Source: Chitinimonas viridis
Lineage (GTDB): Bacteria > Pseudomonadota > Gammaproteobacteria > Burkholderiales > Chitinimonadaceae
NCBI RefSeq assembly: GCF_030409555.1
Contig: NZ_JAUFPU010000001.1
Coordinates: 124,001-188,000, forward strand
DNA length: 64,000 nucleotides
Direction: 5' to 3'
Shown: one piece after another, positions 19,617 to 30,506 of the stretch
How the letters are laid out: each line of letters begins with the position of its first letter
How positions within the stretch are numbered: position 1 is the first letter of the stretch
Position numbers and translations under genes: made by a program
Notes under the pieces: generated by a model
The model's database searches: none
Seen by the model: the letters and a program-made list of their open reading frames with translations, nothing else
Told to the model about the DNA's origin: nothing

Positions 19617-20353
19617 AACGCCTCTCCTGGCATTGGTGGCTGTTGCTGACCTTGCTGACTACGGCCTTCCTGGTATTGCGGCTCCCCGCCACGGTTATGG
19701 GCAGCATCATTGCGGCCCAGACCAAGGACAAGCTGCAACTGGCCGGCGCCCAAGGCAGCCTCTGGCAAGGCTCGGCCCAGCCCCTGCTACAAGGGACAGC
19801 CCTGGGCGAACGACTGGACTGGGTCTGGCAACCCAAGGCACTGCTCAAGGGCAGGCTCGCCTACCAGATCACGCTGGACGGCGGTCAAGGCCTTGTTTCC
19901 ATCGGCTGGGGCGGCCTGGCCATACAGGAAGTCAACCTGGCCGTGGCCGCCGCACCCGTGTTTCAGCTCGATAAGGGTGTCAAACCCTATGGCCTGAGCG
20001 GCCAGCTGCGGCTGGCCAGCCCCGAACTACGCTACCAGGCGGGCAAGCCCACCGGCACCCTGACGCTGGACTGGCTGGGCGCCAACTCCAGCCTGGCCCC
20101 CATGGTCTCTCCCCTGGGCGACTATCGCCTGACCCTGAGCCCCGCTGGCGAGGGCCTGCGCATCCAGCTGGCCACCCTGGGTGGCCGCCTGCAACTGAAC
20201 GGTGGCGGTCACTGGGAGGCGAGCCAAGGCCTGGCGGCCGAAGTTGGCCTGCAAGCCAGCCCTGGCTCCGAGGCCGTACTCAGCCCATTCCTCAATCAGG
20301 TAGGCCAGGGCAATCCTGGCGGCGAGCGCATGCTGCGCTTCAACTACCGCTAG
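19613..20353 (+). CDS. gspN: type II secretion system protein GspN
   Basis: 246 aa. The start at 19613 (ATGA overlap with gspM, GGAG 8 nt upstream) is preferred over a GTG 9 bp earlier. An N-terminal signal anchor (about 9-28) is followed by a beta-rich periplasmic domain of GspN type (GSLWQGSAQPLLQG; LDWVWQPKALLKGRLAYQI). GspN is an accessory inner-membrane component found in a subset of T2SS. Probable role: secretion of enzymes such as those encoded at 58-62 kb. Confidence 0.85.
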   Translation: MKRLSWHWWLLLTLLTTAFLVLRLPATVMGSIIAAQTKDKLQLAGAQGSLWQGSAQPLLQGTALGERLDWVWQPKALLKGRLAYQITLDGGQGLVSIGWGGLAIQEVNLAVAAAPVFQLDKGVKPYGLSGQLRLASPELRYQAGKPTGTLTLDWLGANSSLAPMVSPLGDYRLTLSPAGEGLRIQLATLGGRLQLNGGGHWEASQGLAAEVGLQASPGSEAVLSPFLNQVGQGNPGGERMLRFNYR

Positions 20354-20491
20354 CACCACCCATGCGCGCGCCTCGGCAGGGGCGCGCGACACCCTGGCCA
20401 GCCCCCCCGCCAACCTCGGCCGCCATAGCCGATTCGCCACCCCTCTCGTCACCGGGTAAAATGTGCGCTTTTCTCGCACACCCGGCCCATC

Positions 20492-21895
20492 ATGACCGTC
20501 CGCACCCGCTTCGCCCCCTCGCCCACCGGCCTCCTGCATATCGGTGGCGTCCGCACCGCCCTGTTTTCCTGGGCCTACGCCCGCAAGCAGCAAGGCGTGT
20601 TCGTACTGCGCATAGAGGACACCGACCTGGAACGGTCCACCCCCGAATCCGTCAAGGCCATCATGGATGGCATGCACTGGGTGGGCCTGGACTATGACGA
20701 GGGCCCGTTCTACCAGATGCAGCGCATGGATCGCTACAAGGTGGTGATACAGGACATGCTGGCCGCAGGCACCGCCTACTATTGCTATTCCTCCAAGGAA
20801 GAGCTGGATCAGATGCGTGCCGAGGCCGAAGCGCGTGGCGAGAAGCCCCGCTACGATCGCACCTGGCGCCCCGAACGCGGCAAGACCCTACCGCCGGTAC
20901 CGGAAGGCGTACAACCCGTGGTGCGCTTTCGCAACCCCATAGATGGCGTGGTGGCCTGGGACGATGCCGTCAAGGGCCGCATCGAGATCGGCAATGTGGA
21001 GCTGGACGATCTGATCATCGCCCGGCCTGACGGCACCCCCACCTATAACTTCTGCGTAGTGGTCGATGACTGGGACATGGGCATCACCCACGTTATCCGC
21101 GGCGACGACCATGTCAACAATACCCCGCGCCAGATCAATATCCTGGCAGCACTCGGCGCCCCGCTGCCGGTGTATGGCCACCTGCCCATGATCCTGAATG
21201 CCAACGGCCAGAAGATGAGCAAGCGGCGCGACGCGGTCAGCGTGGTCGATTACAGCGAGCAGGGCATCCTGCCTGAGGCCCTGCTGAACTACCTGGCCAG
21301 GCTGGGCTGGGGCCATGGTGACGAAGAGTTCTTCACCATGACCCAGTTCGTCGAGTGGTTCGACCTGAAGAACGTCAGCCCCAGCCCCTCGCGCTTCGAC
21401 CGCGACAAGATGCTGTGGATCAACCAGCAGCACATGAAGGCAGCCGACAACCAGCGGCTGGCGGAGCTGACCGCACCCTTCCTGACCAAGCTGGGCTACG
21501 ACAGCACCCAGGGGCCTGCACTGGCCGAGGTGATCGGCCTGCTGAAGGAACGCGTCACCAACCTGGTGGATCTGGCAGCGCAAGCCACCTATTTCTATCG
21601 TCACGATGCCGCGCCAGCCGAACTGGCCGCCCAGCATCTGAACGAGGAAGCCCGCGCCCGCCTGGCACGCTTTCACAAGGCGCTGGCCGATACCGCCTGG
21701 GATGCCCCCACCCTCTCTGCCGCCATCAAGACCTTTGTGGCCGCCGAAGGGGTAAAGATGCCCCTGGTCGGCATGCCGCTACGTGCCGCTCTTTGCGGCA
21801 CCACCCAGACTCCATCAGTGGATCTGGTACTGGCCCTGCTGGGCAAGGATGAGGTGCTCAAGCGCCTGAGCCACACACTCCAGACGGCCGCCTGA
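20492..21895 (+). CDS. gltX: glutamyl-tRNA synthetase
   Basis: 467 aa, class-I aminoacyl-tRNA synthetase. HIGH-type motif [11 protein letters not shown] is at 10-19, the catalytic KMSKR motif at about 241-247 ([13 protein letters not shown]), and the C-terminal anticodon-binding helices (about 330-467) are complete. It charges tRNA-Glu with glutamate in the cytoplasm. Monocistronic, ended by a terminator 26 bp downstream. Confidence 0.98.
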   Translation: MTVRTRFAPSPTGLLHIGGVRTALFSWAYARKQQGVFVLRIEDTDLERSTPESVKAIMDGMHWVGLDYDEGPFYQMQRMDRYKVVIQDMLAAGTAYYCYSSKEELDQMRAEAEARGEKPRYDRTWRPERGKTLPPVPEGVQPVVRFRNPIDGVVAWDDAVKGRIEIGNVELDDLIIARPDGTPTYNFCVVVDDWDMGITHVIRGDDHVNNTPRQINILAALGAPLPVYGHLPMILNANGQKMSKRRDAVSVVDYSEQGILPEALLNYLARLGWGHGDEEFFTMTQFVEWFDLKNVSPSPSRFDRDKMLWINQQHMKAADNQRLAELTAPFLTKLGYDSTQGPALAEVIGLLKERVTNLVDLAAQATYFYRHDAAPAELAAQHLNEEARARLARFHKALADTAWDAPTLSAAIKTFVAAEGVKMPLVGMPLRAALCGTTQTPSVDLVLALLGKDEVLKRLSHTLQTAA

Positions 21896-21921
21896 GCCAG
21901 CAATACCCTGGCAGCATCAGC

Positions 21922-21949
21922 AAAAACGGACGAGCAATCGTCCGTTTTT
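21922..21949 (+). terminator. terminator of gltX
   Basis: AAAAACGGACGA pairs perfectly with TCGTCCGTTTTT around a GCAA tetraloop. Confidence 0.93.
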
Positions 21950-22053
21950 GCTTTTAAATCCGCATCTTCTTCTGCCCAACGGCTCCAAGCCGCGCCACTT
22001 TTCCGGTAAAATTCGCCGCCTCATCCCCGATCAAACGGACCGGTTCGCTCCTT

Positions 22054-25000
22054 ATGCCCACCCTCCTCAAGCTTCGCGGCGGTATCGCCCTCTCCGCTTT
22101 CCGTCTCGAAAAACTGATCAATGGCCTGAAGGACGCCGGCATCACCGGCCTGGCGCCCTATGCCGAGTTCTGGCATTTCGCCGAGCTGAGCGCAGACCTG
22201 GACGCCGACGAGGCGCATAAACTGGACCGCATCCTGTCTGATGACAATGCCGCTGACGCCAGCCGCGCCAAGGGCAGCATGGTCCTGATCACCCCCCGAC
22301 TGGGCACCATATCGCCGTGGTCATCCAAGGCCACCGACATCATCGGCCTGTGCGGCCTGGAAAAAGTCATCCGCATCGAGCGTGGCATGGCGCTGTATGC
22401 CGGTCGCGACCTCGGCCCCGCCGAGCTGGCCAAGCTCACCGAACTGGCACATGACCGCATGACCGAAACCGTCTGGCCGGACTTCGACGGCATTGCCGGC
22501 CTTTTCCGCCACGTCGAACCCCAACCACTGGCCAGCGTGGACATCCTCGGTGGCGGCCGGCCGGCACTTGAAGCCGCCAACCGCGACATGGGCCTAGCGC
22601 TGTCGGCCGATGAGATCGACTACCTGGTAGAAAACTTCCAGAAACTGGGCCGCAATCCGAACGACATCGAGCTGATGATGTTCGCCCAGGCAAACTCCGA
22701 GCATTGCCGCCACAAGATATTCAATGCCGACTTCGTCATCGACGGCGAAGCCCAGGCCAAGTCCCTGTTCGGCATGATACGCGACACCCACAAGGCCCAC
22801 CCGGAAGGCACCGTGGTAGCTTACTCCGACAACTCCTCGGTGATCGAAGGCGCTGGCATCCTGCGTTTCTACCCCCAGCCGGGCAGCCAGGAATATCGCT
22901 ACAACGCACGCCCCACCCATATCCTGATGAAGGTGGAAACACACAACCACCCCACCGCCATCTCCCCCTTCGCTGGCGCCTCCACCGGTGCCGGCGGCGA
23001 GATACGCGACGAGGGCGCCACCGGTCGTGGCTCCCGCCCCAAGGCAGGGTTGACCGGCTTCACCGTGTCCAACCTCAATATCCCCGGGTTCAAGCAACCC
23101 TGGGAAGTGCACTCCGACACCCAGCTCGAATATGGCAAGCCCGCCCGCATCGTCTCTGCCCTGCAGATCATGCTGGACGGACCTATCGGCGGTGCGGCCT
23201 TCAATAACGAGTTCGGCCGCCCCAACCTCACCGGCTACTTCCGTACCTACGAAGAAAGCCACCTGGGTGAGATGCGCGGCTACCACAAGCCCATCATGAT
23301 CGCTGGCGGCCTGGGCAATATCGACGGCGATCATGTCGGCAAGCACGATATCCCAGCCGGCGCCCTCATCATCGTGCTGGGTGGCCCTGGCATGCTCATC
23401 GGCCTCGGTGGCGGCGCCGCCTCCTCCATGGATACCGGTGCCAACGCAGCCGACCTGGACTTCGATTCTGTACAGCGTGGCAACCCCGAAATCGAGCGCC
23501 GCGCCCAGGAGGTCATCGACCGCTGCTGGCAGCTCGGCGACAAGAACCCCATCCTCAGCATTCACGATGTGGGCGCAGGCGGCCTGTCCAATGCCCTGCC
23601 CGAGCTGGTACATGGCTCGGATCGCGGCGCCCAGTTCAAGCTGCGCGATATCCATATCGAAGAAAGGGGCATGTCCCCGCTGCAGATCTGGTGCAACGAA
23701 TCGCAGGAGCGGTACGTCCTGGCCATTGCAGCAGCCGACCTGCCCGCCTTCAAGGCCATGGCCGACCGCGAGCGCTGCCCCTTCGCCGTGGTGGGAACCG
23801 CCACCCTGGAAAAGCAGCTGGAACTGGCCGACAGCCACTTCGGCAACAAGCCGGTCGACATGCCGATGGACGTGCTGCTGGGCAAGCCGCCCAAGATGAC
23901 GCGCGATGTACAGCGGCTCAACCCCGACCTGCCCATGTTCGACTCCAGCGGCCTGGACCTGCACGATGCCACCTACCGTGTGTTGCGCTTGCCTGCCGTC
24001 GCCGACAAGAGCTTCCTGATCACCATAGGCGACCGTTCGGTCGGTGGCATGACCGCCCGTGACCAGATGGTCGGCCCCTGGCAAGTACCGGTGGCCGATG
24101 TGGCCGTGACCACCATGGGTTACGAGACCTGCCTGGGTGAAGCCATGTCCATGGGCGAGCGTACCCCGCTGGCACTGATCTCGGCCCCCGCATCGGGCCG
24201 CATGGCGCTGGGTGAAGCCATCACCAATCTGGCAGCCGCACCGGTGGCCAAGCTGGGCGACGTCAAGCTGTCGGCCAACTGGATGGCCGCCGCCGGCCAC
24301 CCCGGTGAGGATGCCCGCCTGTATGACACCGTCGAGGCCGTACGTGATCTCAGCATCGCCCTGGGTGTCAGCATACCGGTGGGCAAGGACAGTCTGTCCA
24401 TGAAGACCGTATGGCAGGACAAGGGCGAGAACAAGGCCGTGGTTGCGCCACTGTCGCTGATCGTCTCCGCCTTTGCCCCAGTCAGTGACGTACGCCGCAC
24501 GCTAACCCCGCAGCTGAAAACCGATCAGGGCGATACCGACCTGATCCTGATCGACCTTGGCAACGGCAAGTGCCGCCTGTCCGGCTCTGCCCTGGCCCAG
24601 GTCTACAAACAGGTAGGCAACCACGCACCAGACCTGGAAGACCCGCAGGCCCTGGCCGCCTTCTTTGGGGTAGTCCAGCAACTCAATGCCCAGGGCAAGC
24701 TGCTGGCCTACCACGACCGTGGTGATGGCGGCCTGCTGGCCACGGTGGCCGAGATGATGTTTGCCGGCCATGTCGGTGTGACGCTGGATGTGGACGAGTT
24801 GTGCATAGAGCGCCGCCGCAACGAGCGTGAATACGGCGAGATCAACCCCGAATCGGTGGCACGTGCCGAGAACGGCCGCCTGATGGGCGTGCTATTCAAC
24901 GAGGAACTGGGCGCCGTGCTGCAGGTACGCCGCAGCGACACCCACGCTGTCATGGCGGCCTTCTTTGCCGTGGGCATCCGTAGCCAGCTGCACGTGATCG

Positions 25001-26010
25001 GTTCGCCCAACGACGACGACAAGCTCAAGATCAAGAAGCGCAATCGCCTGGTGTTCAGCGAAAGCCGTGCCGATCTGCACAAGGCCTGGTCGCAGACCAG
25101 CTGGCAGTTGCAGCGCCTGCGCGACAACCCGGCCTGTGCAGACAGCGAGTACGCCCGCCTGGACGACAAGCATGCCCGTGGCCTCTACGCCGACCTGAAT
25201 TTCGATCCCAGCGAGGATGTGGCCGCACCCTATATCGCCAAGGGCATCAAGCCACGCATCGCCATCCTGCGCGAGCAAGGCGTCAACGGCCATCTCGAAA
25301 TGGCTGCCGCATTCGACCGCGCCGGCTTTACAGCGCTGGATGTGCATATGTCCGACATCCTCAGCGGCCGGCTCTCGCTCCAGGATTTCCAGGGCTTTGC
25401 CGCCTGCGGTGGCTTCAGCTACGGCGATGTGCTGGGCGCGGGCGAAGGCTGGGCCAAGTCCATCCTGTTCAACAGCCTGGGCCGCGAAGAGTTCAGCCGC
25501 TTCTTCGGACGCAGCGACACCTTTGCCCTGGGCGTCTGCAATGGCTGCCAGATGATGTCCAACCTGGCCGAGATAATCCCCGGTGCGCAGGATTGGCCCA
25601 AGTTCCGTCGCAATGCATCCGAGCAGTTCGAGGCACGGCTGGTCATGGCCGAAGTCGCTAAGAGCCCCAGCCTGTTCTTTGAGGGCATGCAGGGTGCACG
25701 CATGCCGGTCGTGGTCTCGCATGGCGAAGGCCGGGCCGTATTCGCCGAAGCCAGCCAGCGCAAGCAGGTCATCACCGCGCTGCGCTACGTCGATGATCGT
25801 GGCCAGGCCACCGAGACCTACCCGCAAAACCCCAATGGATCGCCCGACGGCATTGCCGGCGTCACCACCGGCGACGGCCGTTTCAGCATCATGATGCCGC
25901 ACCCCGAGCGTACCTTCCGCACGGCGACGCTCAGCTGGCATCCGGAAAGCTGGGGCGAGGATAGCGGCTGGATGCGCATGTTCCGCAATGCCCGCAAGTG
26001 GCTGGGCTGA
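22054..26010 (+). CDS. purL: phosphoribosylformylglycinamidine synthase
   Basis: 1318 aa, the large single-chain form of gammaproteobacteria and betaproteobacteria. It converts FGAR plus glutamine to FGAM in purine synthesis. The N-terminal linker and two AIR-synthase-like halves are followed by the C-terminal class-I glutaminase (about 1060-1318) with nucleophile Cys1162 (GVCNGCQM) and His1283/Glu1285 (PHPERTF). The ammonia channel and ATP-site motifs ([29 protein letters not shown]) are intact. The downstream aspartic-protease gene starts 18 bp later. Confidence 0.98.
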   Translation: MPTLLKLRGGIALSAFRLEKLINGLKDAGITGLAPYAEFWHFAELSADLDADEAHKLDRILSDDNAADASRAKGSMVLITPRLGTISPWSSKATDIIGLCGLEKVIRIERGMALYAGRDLGPAELAKLTELAHDRMTETVWPDFDGIAGLFRHVEPQPLASVDILGGGRPALEAANRDMGLALSADEIDYLVENFQKLGRNPNDIELMMFAQANSEHCRHKIFNADFVIDGEAQAKSLFGMIRDTHKAHPEGTVVAYSDNSSVIEGAGILRFYPQPGSQEYRYNARPTHILMKVETHNHPTAISPFAGASTGAGGEIRDEGATGRGSRPKAGLTGFTVSNLNIPGFKQPWEVHSDTQLEYGKPARIVSALQIMLDGPIGGAAFNNEFGRPNLTGYFRTYEESHLGEMRGYHKPIMIAGGLGNIDGDHVGKHDIPAGALIIVLGGPGMLIGLGGGAASSMDTGANAADLDFDSVQRGNPEIERRAQEVIDRCWQLGDKNPILSIHDVGAGGLSNALPELVHGSDRGAQFKLRDIHIEERGMSPLQIWCNESQERYVLAIAAADLPAFKAMADRERCPFAVVGTATLEKQLELADSHFGNKPVDMPMDVLLGKPPKMTRDVQRLNPDLPMFDSSGLDLHDATYRVLRLPAVADKSFLITIGDRSVGGMTARDQMVGPWQVPVADVAVTTMGYETCLGEAMSMGERTPLALISAPASGRMALGEAITNLAAAPVAKLGDVKLSANWMAAAGHPGEDARLYDTVEAVRDLSIALGVSIPVGKDSLSMKTVWQDKGENKAVVAPLSLIVSAFAPVSDVRRTLTPQLKTDQGDTDLILIDLGNGKCRLSGSALAQVYKQVGNHAPDLEDPQALAAFFGVVQQLNAQGKLLAYHDRGDGGLLATVAEMMFAGHVGVTLDVDELCIERRRNEREYGEINPESVARAENGRLMGVLFNEELGAVLQVRRSDTHAVMAAFFAVGIRSQLHVIGSPNDDDKLKIKKRNRLVFSESRADLHKAWSQTSWQLQRLRDNPACADSEYARLDDKHARGLYADLNFDPSEDVAAPYIAKGIKPRIAILREQGVNGHLEMAAAFDRAGFTALDVHMSDILSGRLSLQDFQGFAACGGFSYGDVLGAGEGWAKSILFNSLGREEFSRFFGRSDTFALGVCNGCQMMSNLAEIIPGAQDWPKFRRNASEQFEARLVMAEVAKSPSLFFEGMQGARMPVVVSHGEGRAVFAEASQRKQVITALRYVDDRGQATETYPQNPNGSPDGIAGVTTGDGRFSIMMPHPERTFRTATLSWHPESWGEDSGWMRMFRNARKWLG

Positions 26011-26028
26011 TAGGCGGATGGCGCGCGC

Positions 26029-26553
26029 ATGCTAAGCCGGCAATGGTGGCAGCACTGGGGGCCTAATATCGGGCTCTGGCTGCTTGTCCTGGCCATGCTG
26101 TTTCTTGGCATGCGCAGCCTGCTTGAGCAGCAAGAGGTGCCTAACCGCATCAGCAACCTGTCGGGCAGAGTGCTGGAACTGCAGCGCGCCCGCGACGGCC
26201 ACTATCGGCTGGAAGGCCAGATCAACGGCCAGGTCGTCAAACTGATGCTGGATACCGGCGCCACCGGCGTGGCCATGGACATGCGCCTGGCCCAGAAGCT
26301 GGGCCTGCAGCCTGGGCGCGCCATTGCCATTTCCACCGCCAATGGCGAGGTGGAGGGCTACCTCACCCGCATCGCCGAACTGCGGTTGGGAGACATCATC
26401 CTGCGCGACATCCCCGCCAATATGAGCCCCAACTTTGGCGACCCGGATGAGGTACTGCTGGGCATGAGCGCCCTCAAGCACCTGGCAGTCACCATGCAGG
26501 GGGATCGTATGCAGATCAGCGTACCAGAACAGACACAGAGCCCGTCCGAATAA
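26029..26553 (+). CDS. membrane-anchored retropepsin-like aspartic protease
   Basis: 174 aa. One TM segment near the N-terminus (about 12-30) is followed by a retropepsin-type fold with the catalytic loop LMLDTGATGVAMD (Asp75) and a matching second half (LGMSALKHLAV). This is the TIGR02281-type clan AA family common in proteobacteria. It would act as a dimer at the membrane, facing the periplasm; substrates are unknown. It lies 18 bp after purL and is probably co-transcribed, with a terminator downstream. Confidence 0.82.
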   Translation: MLSRQWWQHWGPNIGLWLLVLAMLFLGMRSLLEQQEVPNRISNLSGRVLELQRARDGHYRLEGQINGQVVKLMLDTGATGVAMDMRLAQKLGLQPGRAIAISTANGEVEGYLTRIAELRLGDIILRDIPANMSPNFGDPDEVLLGMSALKHLAVTMQGDRMQISVPEQTQSPSE

Positions 26554-26594
26554 TCCACTGTCGCAAAAAAACCGAACCGTTCGCATTACCCCCT

Positions 26595-26625
26595 AACAGC
26601 CCGTCATCACGGGCTGTTTTTTATA
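26595..26625 (+). terminator. terminator after purL-protease unit
   Basis: AACAGCCCG pairs with CGGGCTGTT around TCATCA, followed by a T-run. Confidence 0.9.
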
Positions 26626-26689
26626 TATCCTGAGGAACCCACACCACGCATCCTGCTCTGATCGTTACGCCAACCTAGCCCAGGACACC

Positions 26690-27346
26690 ATGAAATCCCT
26701 ACTCGCCCTGCTTAGCCTGCTGTTTGCCGCCAACGCCGCCGCCAATCCCGCGCAGGATGCCCTGGCCGAACTGAAAAAACACGATAGCTATCAGTGGCAT
26801 TACCGCGTGCAGGAGTCGGGGGATAGCAATCGTCTGATACGGCATGACCCGGACAACGTCGGCAAGGAATGGCTGCTGGAGCTGATAGACGGCAAGCCCG
26901 CCACGGCCGAGCAACAGGCCAGCTATCAGGAGCGCCGCAAGAAGAACAGCCGCACCCTGCGCTTTCGCGACCTGGTTGATGCCGCCTCGTTGACGCCGCT
27001 GGATGCTGGCCCCAAGCCGCTGCGCTATCGCTTCAATGTCAAACCCAATGACAGCCTCACCGAGGTCGACCCCGAGCTACTGGCAGGCACCTTGACCCTG
27101 GCACCGACCGGCGAAATAGCCAGCATCCTGCTCTACAACCCCGAGCCGTTCCGGGCCAAGCTGGTCGCCAAAATAGAGAAATTCAGTATACAGGTGGATT
27201 TCAGCCGCCACGCCAGCGGCGCCCTGCTACCTGCCCGCGCCCAGACCATACTGCAAGGCAATATAGGTGGGGTGAAGGAGCTGAAGCAGAACCTGATACA
27301 GACCTACAGCGATTACCGGCCGAGCAAACAGCTGGCCAGCCGTTGA
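26690..27346 (+). CDS. secreted protein of unknown function
   Basis: 218 aa. A clear signal peptide (MKSLLALLSLLFAANAAANP) is followed by a soluble, charged mature domain without recognised motifs. Recurrent hydrophobic/beta patterns (YQWHYRVQES; LRYRFNVKP; LLAGTLTLAPTGEIASILLYN) suggest a beta-rich periplasmic fold. No lipobox Cys. Function not assigned. It sits alone, with a terminator upstream and a gene-poor stretch downstream (27347-27545). That stretch contains a perfect CGCCAGGG-AGA-CCCTGGCG hairpin at 27397-27415 without a T-run. Confidence 0.65.
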   Translation: MKSLLALLSLLFAANAAANPAQDALAELKKHDSYQWHYRVQESGDSNRLIRHDPDNVGKEWLLELIDGKPATAEQQASYQERRKKNSRTLRFRDLVDAASLTPLDAGPKPLRYRFNVKPNDSLTEVDPELLAGTLTLAPTGEIASILLYNPEPFRAKLVAKIEKFSIQVDFSRHASGALLPARAQTILQGNIGGVKELKQNLIQTYSDYRPSKQLASR

Positions 27347-27545
27347 TAGCCTGTCATGGATGCAGGTCGTCGATGGTTGATGACGAACAGATCAGACGCC
27401 AGGGAGACCCTGGCGCTAAAGATGAAGGCAGCCTGATACATGGGGCTCTACCCTGATTTACCCCACTCCCCCCGCCCGCGCCGCCGCGCGGGGGCCTCGC
27501 TGAGGCTCGTTATCCCGTTGAACTGACTCCAGCGCCTGGCATGAA

Positions 27546-27866
27546 CTAGCCGGTCAGCGTGGCGTAGAGCACCATGCCACCGATCACCAAGGCAAAGGCC
27601 AGTACTACCACCATCAGCCCCAACACACCCCGCTGCCATCCCTCCAGGCTGTCCCATGCCTCGGCAGCCTTGGTAAAAGGCAGGCCGCTCACCAGTTCAA
27701 ACAAACCAACCAGTGCAAATGCACCAGGGGCGCCCATGGCTATCAAGGCAATGGGGCCGGCATGGCTGCTGCCCAAGGATTTGTGCTGCAGCACGGCATA
27801 AAAGACACCCGCAAAAGCCAATCCACTACCGGCCAGCTTCGCTCCACCGCGCTGACGTATCGACAT
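27546..27866 (-). CDS. small inner-membrane protein, unknown
   Basis: 106 aa. The start at 27866 is chosen for the strong GGAGGGAGG run just upstream; longer in-frame extensions lack one. Three hydrophobic segments (about 9-25, 33-55 and 80-104) are separated by a short polar loop ([20 protein letters not shown]). No family recognised. The gene diverges from recQ, and the two starts are about 120 bp apart. Confidence 0.6.
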   Translation of the reverse strand: MSIRQRGGAKLAGSGLAFAGVFYAVLQHKSLGSSHAGPIALIAMGAPGAFALVGLFELVSGLPFTKAAEAWDSLEGWQRGVLGLMVVVLAFALVIGGMVLYATLTG

Positions 27867-27951
27867 GCCGCCCTCCCTCCGATTGAACTGCCCAGTATTG
27901 TCACCAGAATCAAACCGGTACGACAACAGGGAATGTAAGTCAGGCAACCGG

Positions 27952-27957
27952 TATAAT
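27952..27957 (+). promoter_or_regulatory. -10 element of recQ promoter
   Basis: Perfect TATAAT 28 bp before the GTG at 27985; no good -35 is visible. It would start transcription near 27964, which excludes the farther upstream in-frame ATG at 27865 as the recQ start. Confidence 0.5.
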
Positions 27958-27984
27958 CGACGCTTGCCTCCATCTGTCAGTGCC

Positions 27985-29790
27985 GTGTCCGCCTCTTCTG
28001 CCCTTTCCCTGCTGCAAACCATCTTCGGCTACGACCGCTTCCGTGGCCGCCAGGCCGAGATTGTCGAGCATGTTGCCCAAGGCGGCGATGCGCTGGTACT
28101 GATGCCTACCGGCGGCGGCAAGTCGCTGTGCTATCAGATTCCCGCGCTGATGCGCCCCGGCTGCGCCGTGGTGGTCTCCCCCCTGATCGCACTGATGCAG
28201 GATCAGGTCGAGGGCCTGCACCAGTTGGGGGTGGAAGCCGCCTTCCTGAATTCCACCCTGGACAACAATGCCGCCCGTGAGGTGGAGCAACGCTATCTGC
28301 GCGGCGAACTCAAGCTACTTTATGTCGCACCCGAGCGCCTGCTGACTCCCCGATTCCTGGCCTTGCTGGAGCATACGCCAGCCGCACTGTTTGCCATTGA
28401 CGAGGCGCACTGCGTCAGCCAGTGGGGCCACGATTTCCGACCTGAGTACATCGGCCTCTCGCTGCTGCACGAGCGCTATCCGGCTGTACCGCGCATTGCC
28501 CTGACTGCCACGGCCGATGCGGCTACCCGGCGTGAGATCGTGCAAAGGCTGGCACTGGAAGATGCCGCCCAGTTCGTCTCCAGTTTCGACCGCCCGAATA
28601 TCCGCTATCGCATTGTCGAAAAGGACAATGCCCGCAAGCAACTACTGGCCTTTATCGAACGCGAGCACGATGGCGATGCCGGTATTGTCTACTGCCTTTC
28701 GCGCAAACGGGTAGAGGAGACGGCCCAGTTCCTCTGCGCCAACGGCATCACCGCCCTGCCCTACCATGCCGGCATGAATGCCGAGCTGCGCGCCCGCAAC
28801 CAGACGCGCTTCCTGCGTGAGGAAGGTATCGTCATGGTGGCCACCATTGCCTTTGGCATGGGCATAGACAAGCCGGATGTACGCTTCGTTGCCCATATCG
28901 ACTTGCCCAAGAGCCTGGAAGGCTACTACCAGGAAACCGGTCGTGCCGGCCGCGACGGCCTGCCCTCCAGCGCCTGGCTGGCCTATGGCTTGAACGATGT
29001 GATGCAGCTGAAGGAAATGATAGAAAGTGGCCAGGCACCCGAAGCGCAAAAGCAGGTTGAGCGGCAAAAGCTCAATGCCATGCTGGGCCTGGCCGAGACT
29101 GTTGCCTGCCGGCGCCAGGTCATACTGGCCTATTTTGGCGAGCAATCCGCCGACTGCGGCAACTGCGACAACTGCCTGAACCCACCCACCACCTGGGATG
29201 CCACCGAAGCCGCCCGCAAGGCGCTCAGCTGCGTGTTCCGTACCGGTCAACGCTTCGGCGCGGGCCATGTGATCGACGTGCTACTGGGCAAGGCCACCGA
29301 CAAGGTCAAGCAGCACTTCCATGACCGCGTCACCACCTTTGGCATAGGCACCGACATGCCCGAGGCTGGCTGGCGCTCGGTCCTGCGCCAGTTGCTGGCA
29401 GCAGGCTACCTGCAGACCGAACCCGAATTCGGCGGCCTGCAGCTGACCGACACCGCCCGGCCCTTGCTGCGCGGCGAGCAGGCATTGCGGCTACGCGGCC
29501 TGCCAGATAAGAAGCGTGACAAGACCGAGCGCGACAAGAAACGCAGTGCCGCCAGCCAGGACATTGCCCCGCAGGATGAAGCGCTGTGGCAGCGGTTGCG
29601 ACAGAAGCGGCGCGAGCTGGCCGACGAGCAAAGCGTACCGGCCTACCTGATCTTTACCGACGCCACCCTCAAAGCCATGCTGGATGCCAAGCCCGGCACC
29701 CTGGCCGACATGGCCCACATCTCCGGTGTAGGCGCGCAAAAGCTGGAGCGTTACGGTCTCGCCTTTCTTGAAGCACTGCACGCCGAATGA
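27985..29790 (+). CDS. recQ: ATP-dependent DNA helicase RecQ
   Basis: 601 aa from GTG at 27985; E. coli RecQ is 609 aa, and an upstream ATG at 27865 would add 40 non-homologous residues and lie before the TATAAT. SF2 helicase motifs: Walker [17 protein letters not shown] in [34 protein letters not shown]. The zinc-binding region is [12 protein letters not shown]...CGNCDNC. An RQC winged helix follows, and a C-terminal HRDC domain (about 520-601). A Lys/Arg-rich linker ([12 protein letters not shown]) precedes HRDC. It acts in recombination and replication-fork repair. Confidence 0.96.
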   Translation: MSASSALSLLQTIFGYDRFRGRQAEIVEHVAQGGDALVLMPTGGGKSLCYQIPALMRPGCAVVVSPLIALMQDQVEGLHQLGVEAAFLNSTLDNNAAREVEQRYLRGELKLLYVAPERLLTPRFLALLEHTPAALFAIDEAHCVSQWGHDFRPEYIGLSLLHERYPAVPRIALTATADAATRREIVQRLALEDAAQFVSSFDRPNIRYRIVEKDNARKQLLAFIEREHDGDAGIVYCLSRKRVEETAQFLCANGITALPYHAGMNAELRARNQTRFLREEGIVMVATIAFGMGIDKPDVRFVAHIDLPKSLEGYYQETGRAGRDGLPSSAWLAYGLNDVMQLKEMIESGQAPEAQKQVERQKLNAMLGLAETVACRRQVILAYFGEQSADCGNCDNCLNPPTTWDATEAARKALSCVFRTGQRFGAGHVIDVLLGKATDKVKQHFHDRVTTFGIGTDMPEAGWRSVLRQLLAAGYLQTEPEFGGLQLTDTARPLLRGEQALRLRGLPDKKRDKTERDKKRSAASQDIAPQDEALWQRLRQKRRELADEQSVPAYLIFTDATLKAMLDAKPGTLADMAHISGVGAQKLERYGLAFLEALHAE

Positions 29791-30029
29791 CCCCGTAGTG
29801 CTTGTCGCGTTTTTGCCGCAGGGAGGTCATCCGGCAAGGACCGCGCACCTGCGCTCACATACCTCGCCAGTACCGCCATGCTGGGTATAGTTGACGACAG
29901 CAAGCCAGATGCGCCGACCGTATGGGCTGGTTTTTCCGGCTGGCGGATCGTGCGCACCGCCAACTGTCATAGGCGGAATATACATTAGCGGTTTCGCTGC
30001 AAGCCCGCCCCCGCTATCATCCGCACGCC

Positions 30030-30506
30030 ATGTCTGCCCACGCTACGCTCACCGACGAACTGATCGCCTTCCTGCAAGGCGGCCGCCTGCTTGCCCTGGC
30101 ATCCTGCGACGCCTTCCTCTCGCCCACCATCGCACCTGCGTTGGCCTGCCTGGTCGCGGCCGACAAATGCACCGTGACAGTGCTGTTGTCGCGCAAACAG
30201 GCCGGCCGCTTGCTGGCTGATATTGCTGGCAACCCACATATCGCCTTGCTGGCCAGCCAGCCGGGGCAACCACAAAAGCTGCAACTGAAGGGCCGCGATG
30301 CCCAGGAAGTCGCCCTGCCGGACAACGCCCAAGCCTGTATAGAAGCGCAGCGGGAGGCAGTAGCCGCGGAGCTGCTGCCGCTAGGCTTCGGCACCCGTTA
30401 CAGCTATGCCTTGTGCGACGATCAGCAAGATCTGGTTGGCGTGCGCTTCACCCTGGCGGAGCTGATACGCCCACTGGCCGGCATGCTGCAAAGGAGCGCA
30501 GCATGA
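30030..30506 (+). CDS. PPOX-like split-barrel protein, possible flavin/haem binder
   Basis: 158 aa. The pattern LLALASCDAFLSPTIAPALACLVAADKCTVTVLLSRKQAGRLLADIAGNPHIALL resembles pyridoxamine-phosphate-oxidase-like FMN-binding split barrels; the match is moderate. Its stop overlaps the next gene's ATG by 4 nt (ATGA), and the next protein starts with another PPOX-like region, so the pair is translationally coupled and probably co-functional. A specific enzyme activity cannot be given. The interval 29791-30029 upstream shows no gene. Confidence 0.55.
   Translation: MSAHATLTDELIAFLQGGRLLALASCDAFLSPTIAPALACLVAADKCTVTVLLSRKQAGRLLADIAGNPHIALLASQPGQPQKLQLKGRDAQEVALPDNAQACIEAQREAVAAELLPLGFGTRYSYALCDDQQDLVGVRFTLAELIRPLAGMLQRSAA

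Noticed and set aside
22594-24300. 570-codon open frame antisense to purL.
   Set aside because: Low-complexity Gly/His/Ala composition typical of a complement frame; purL is unquestioned.
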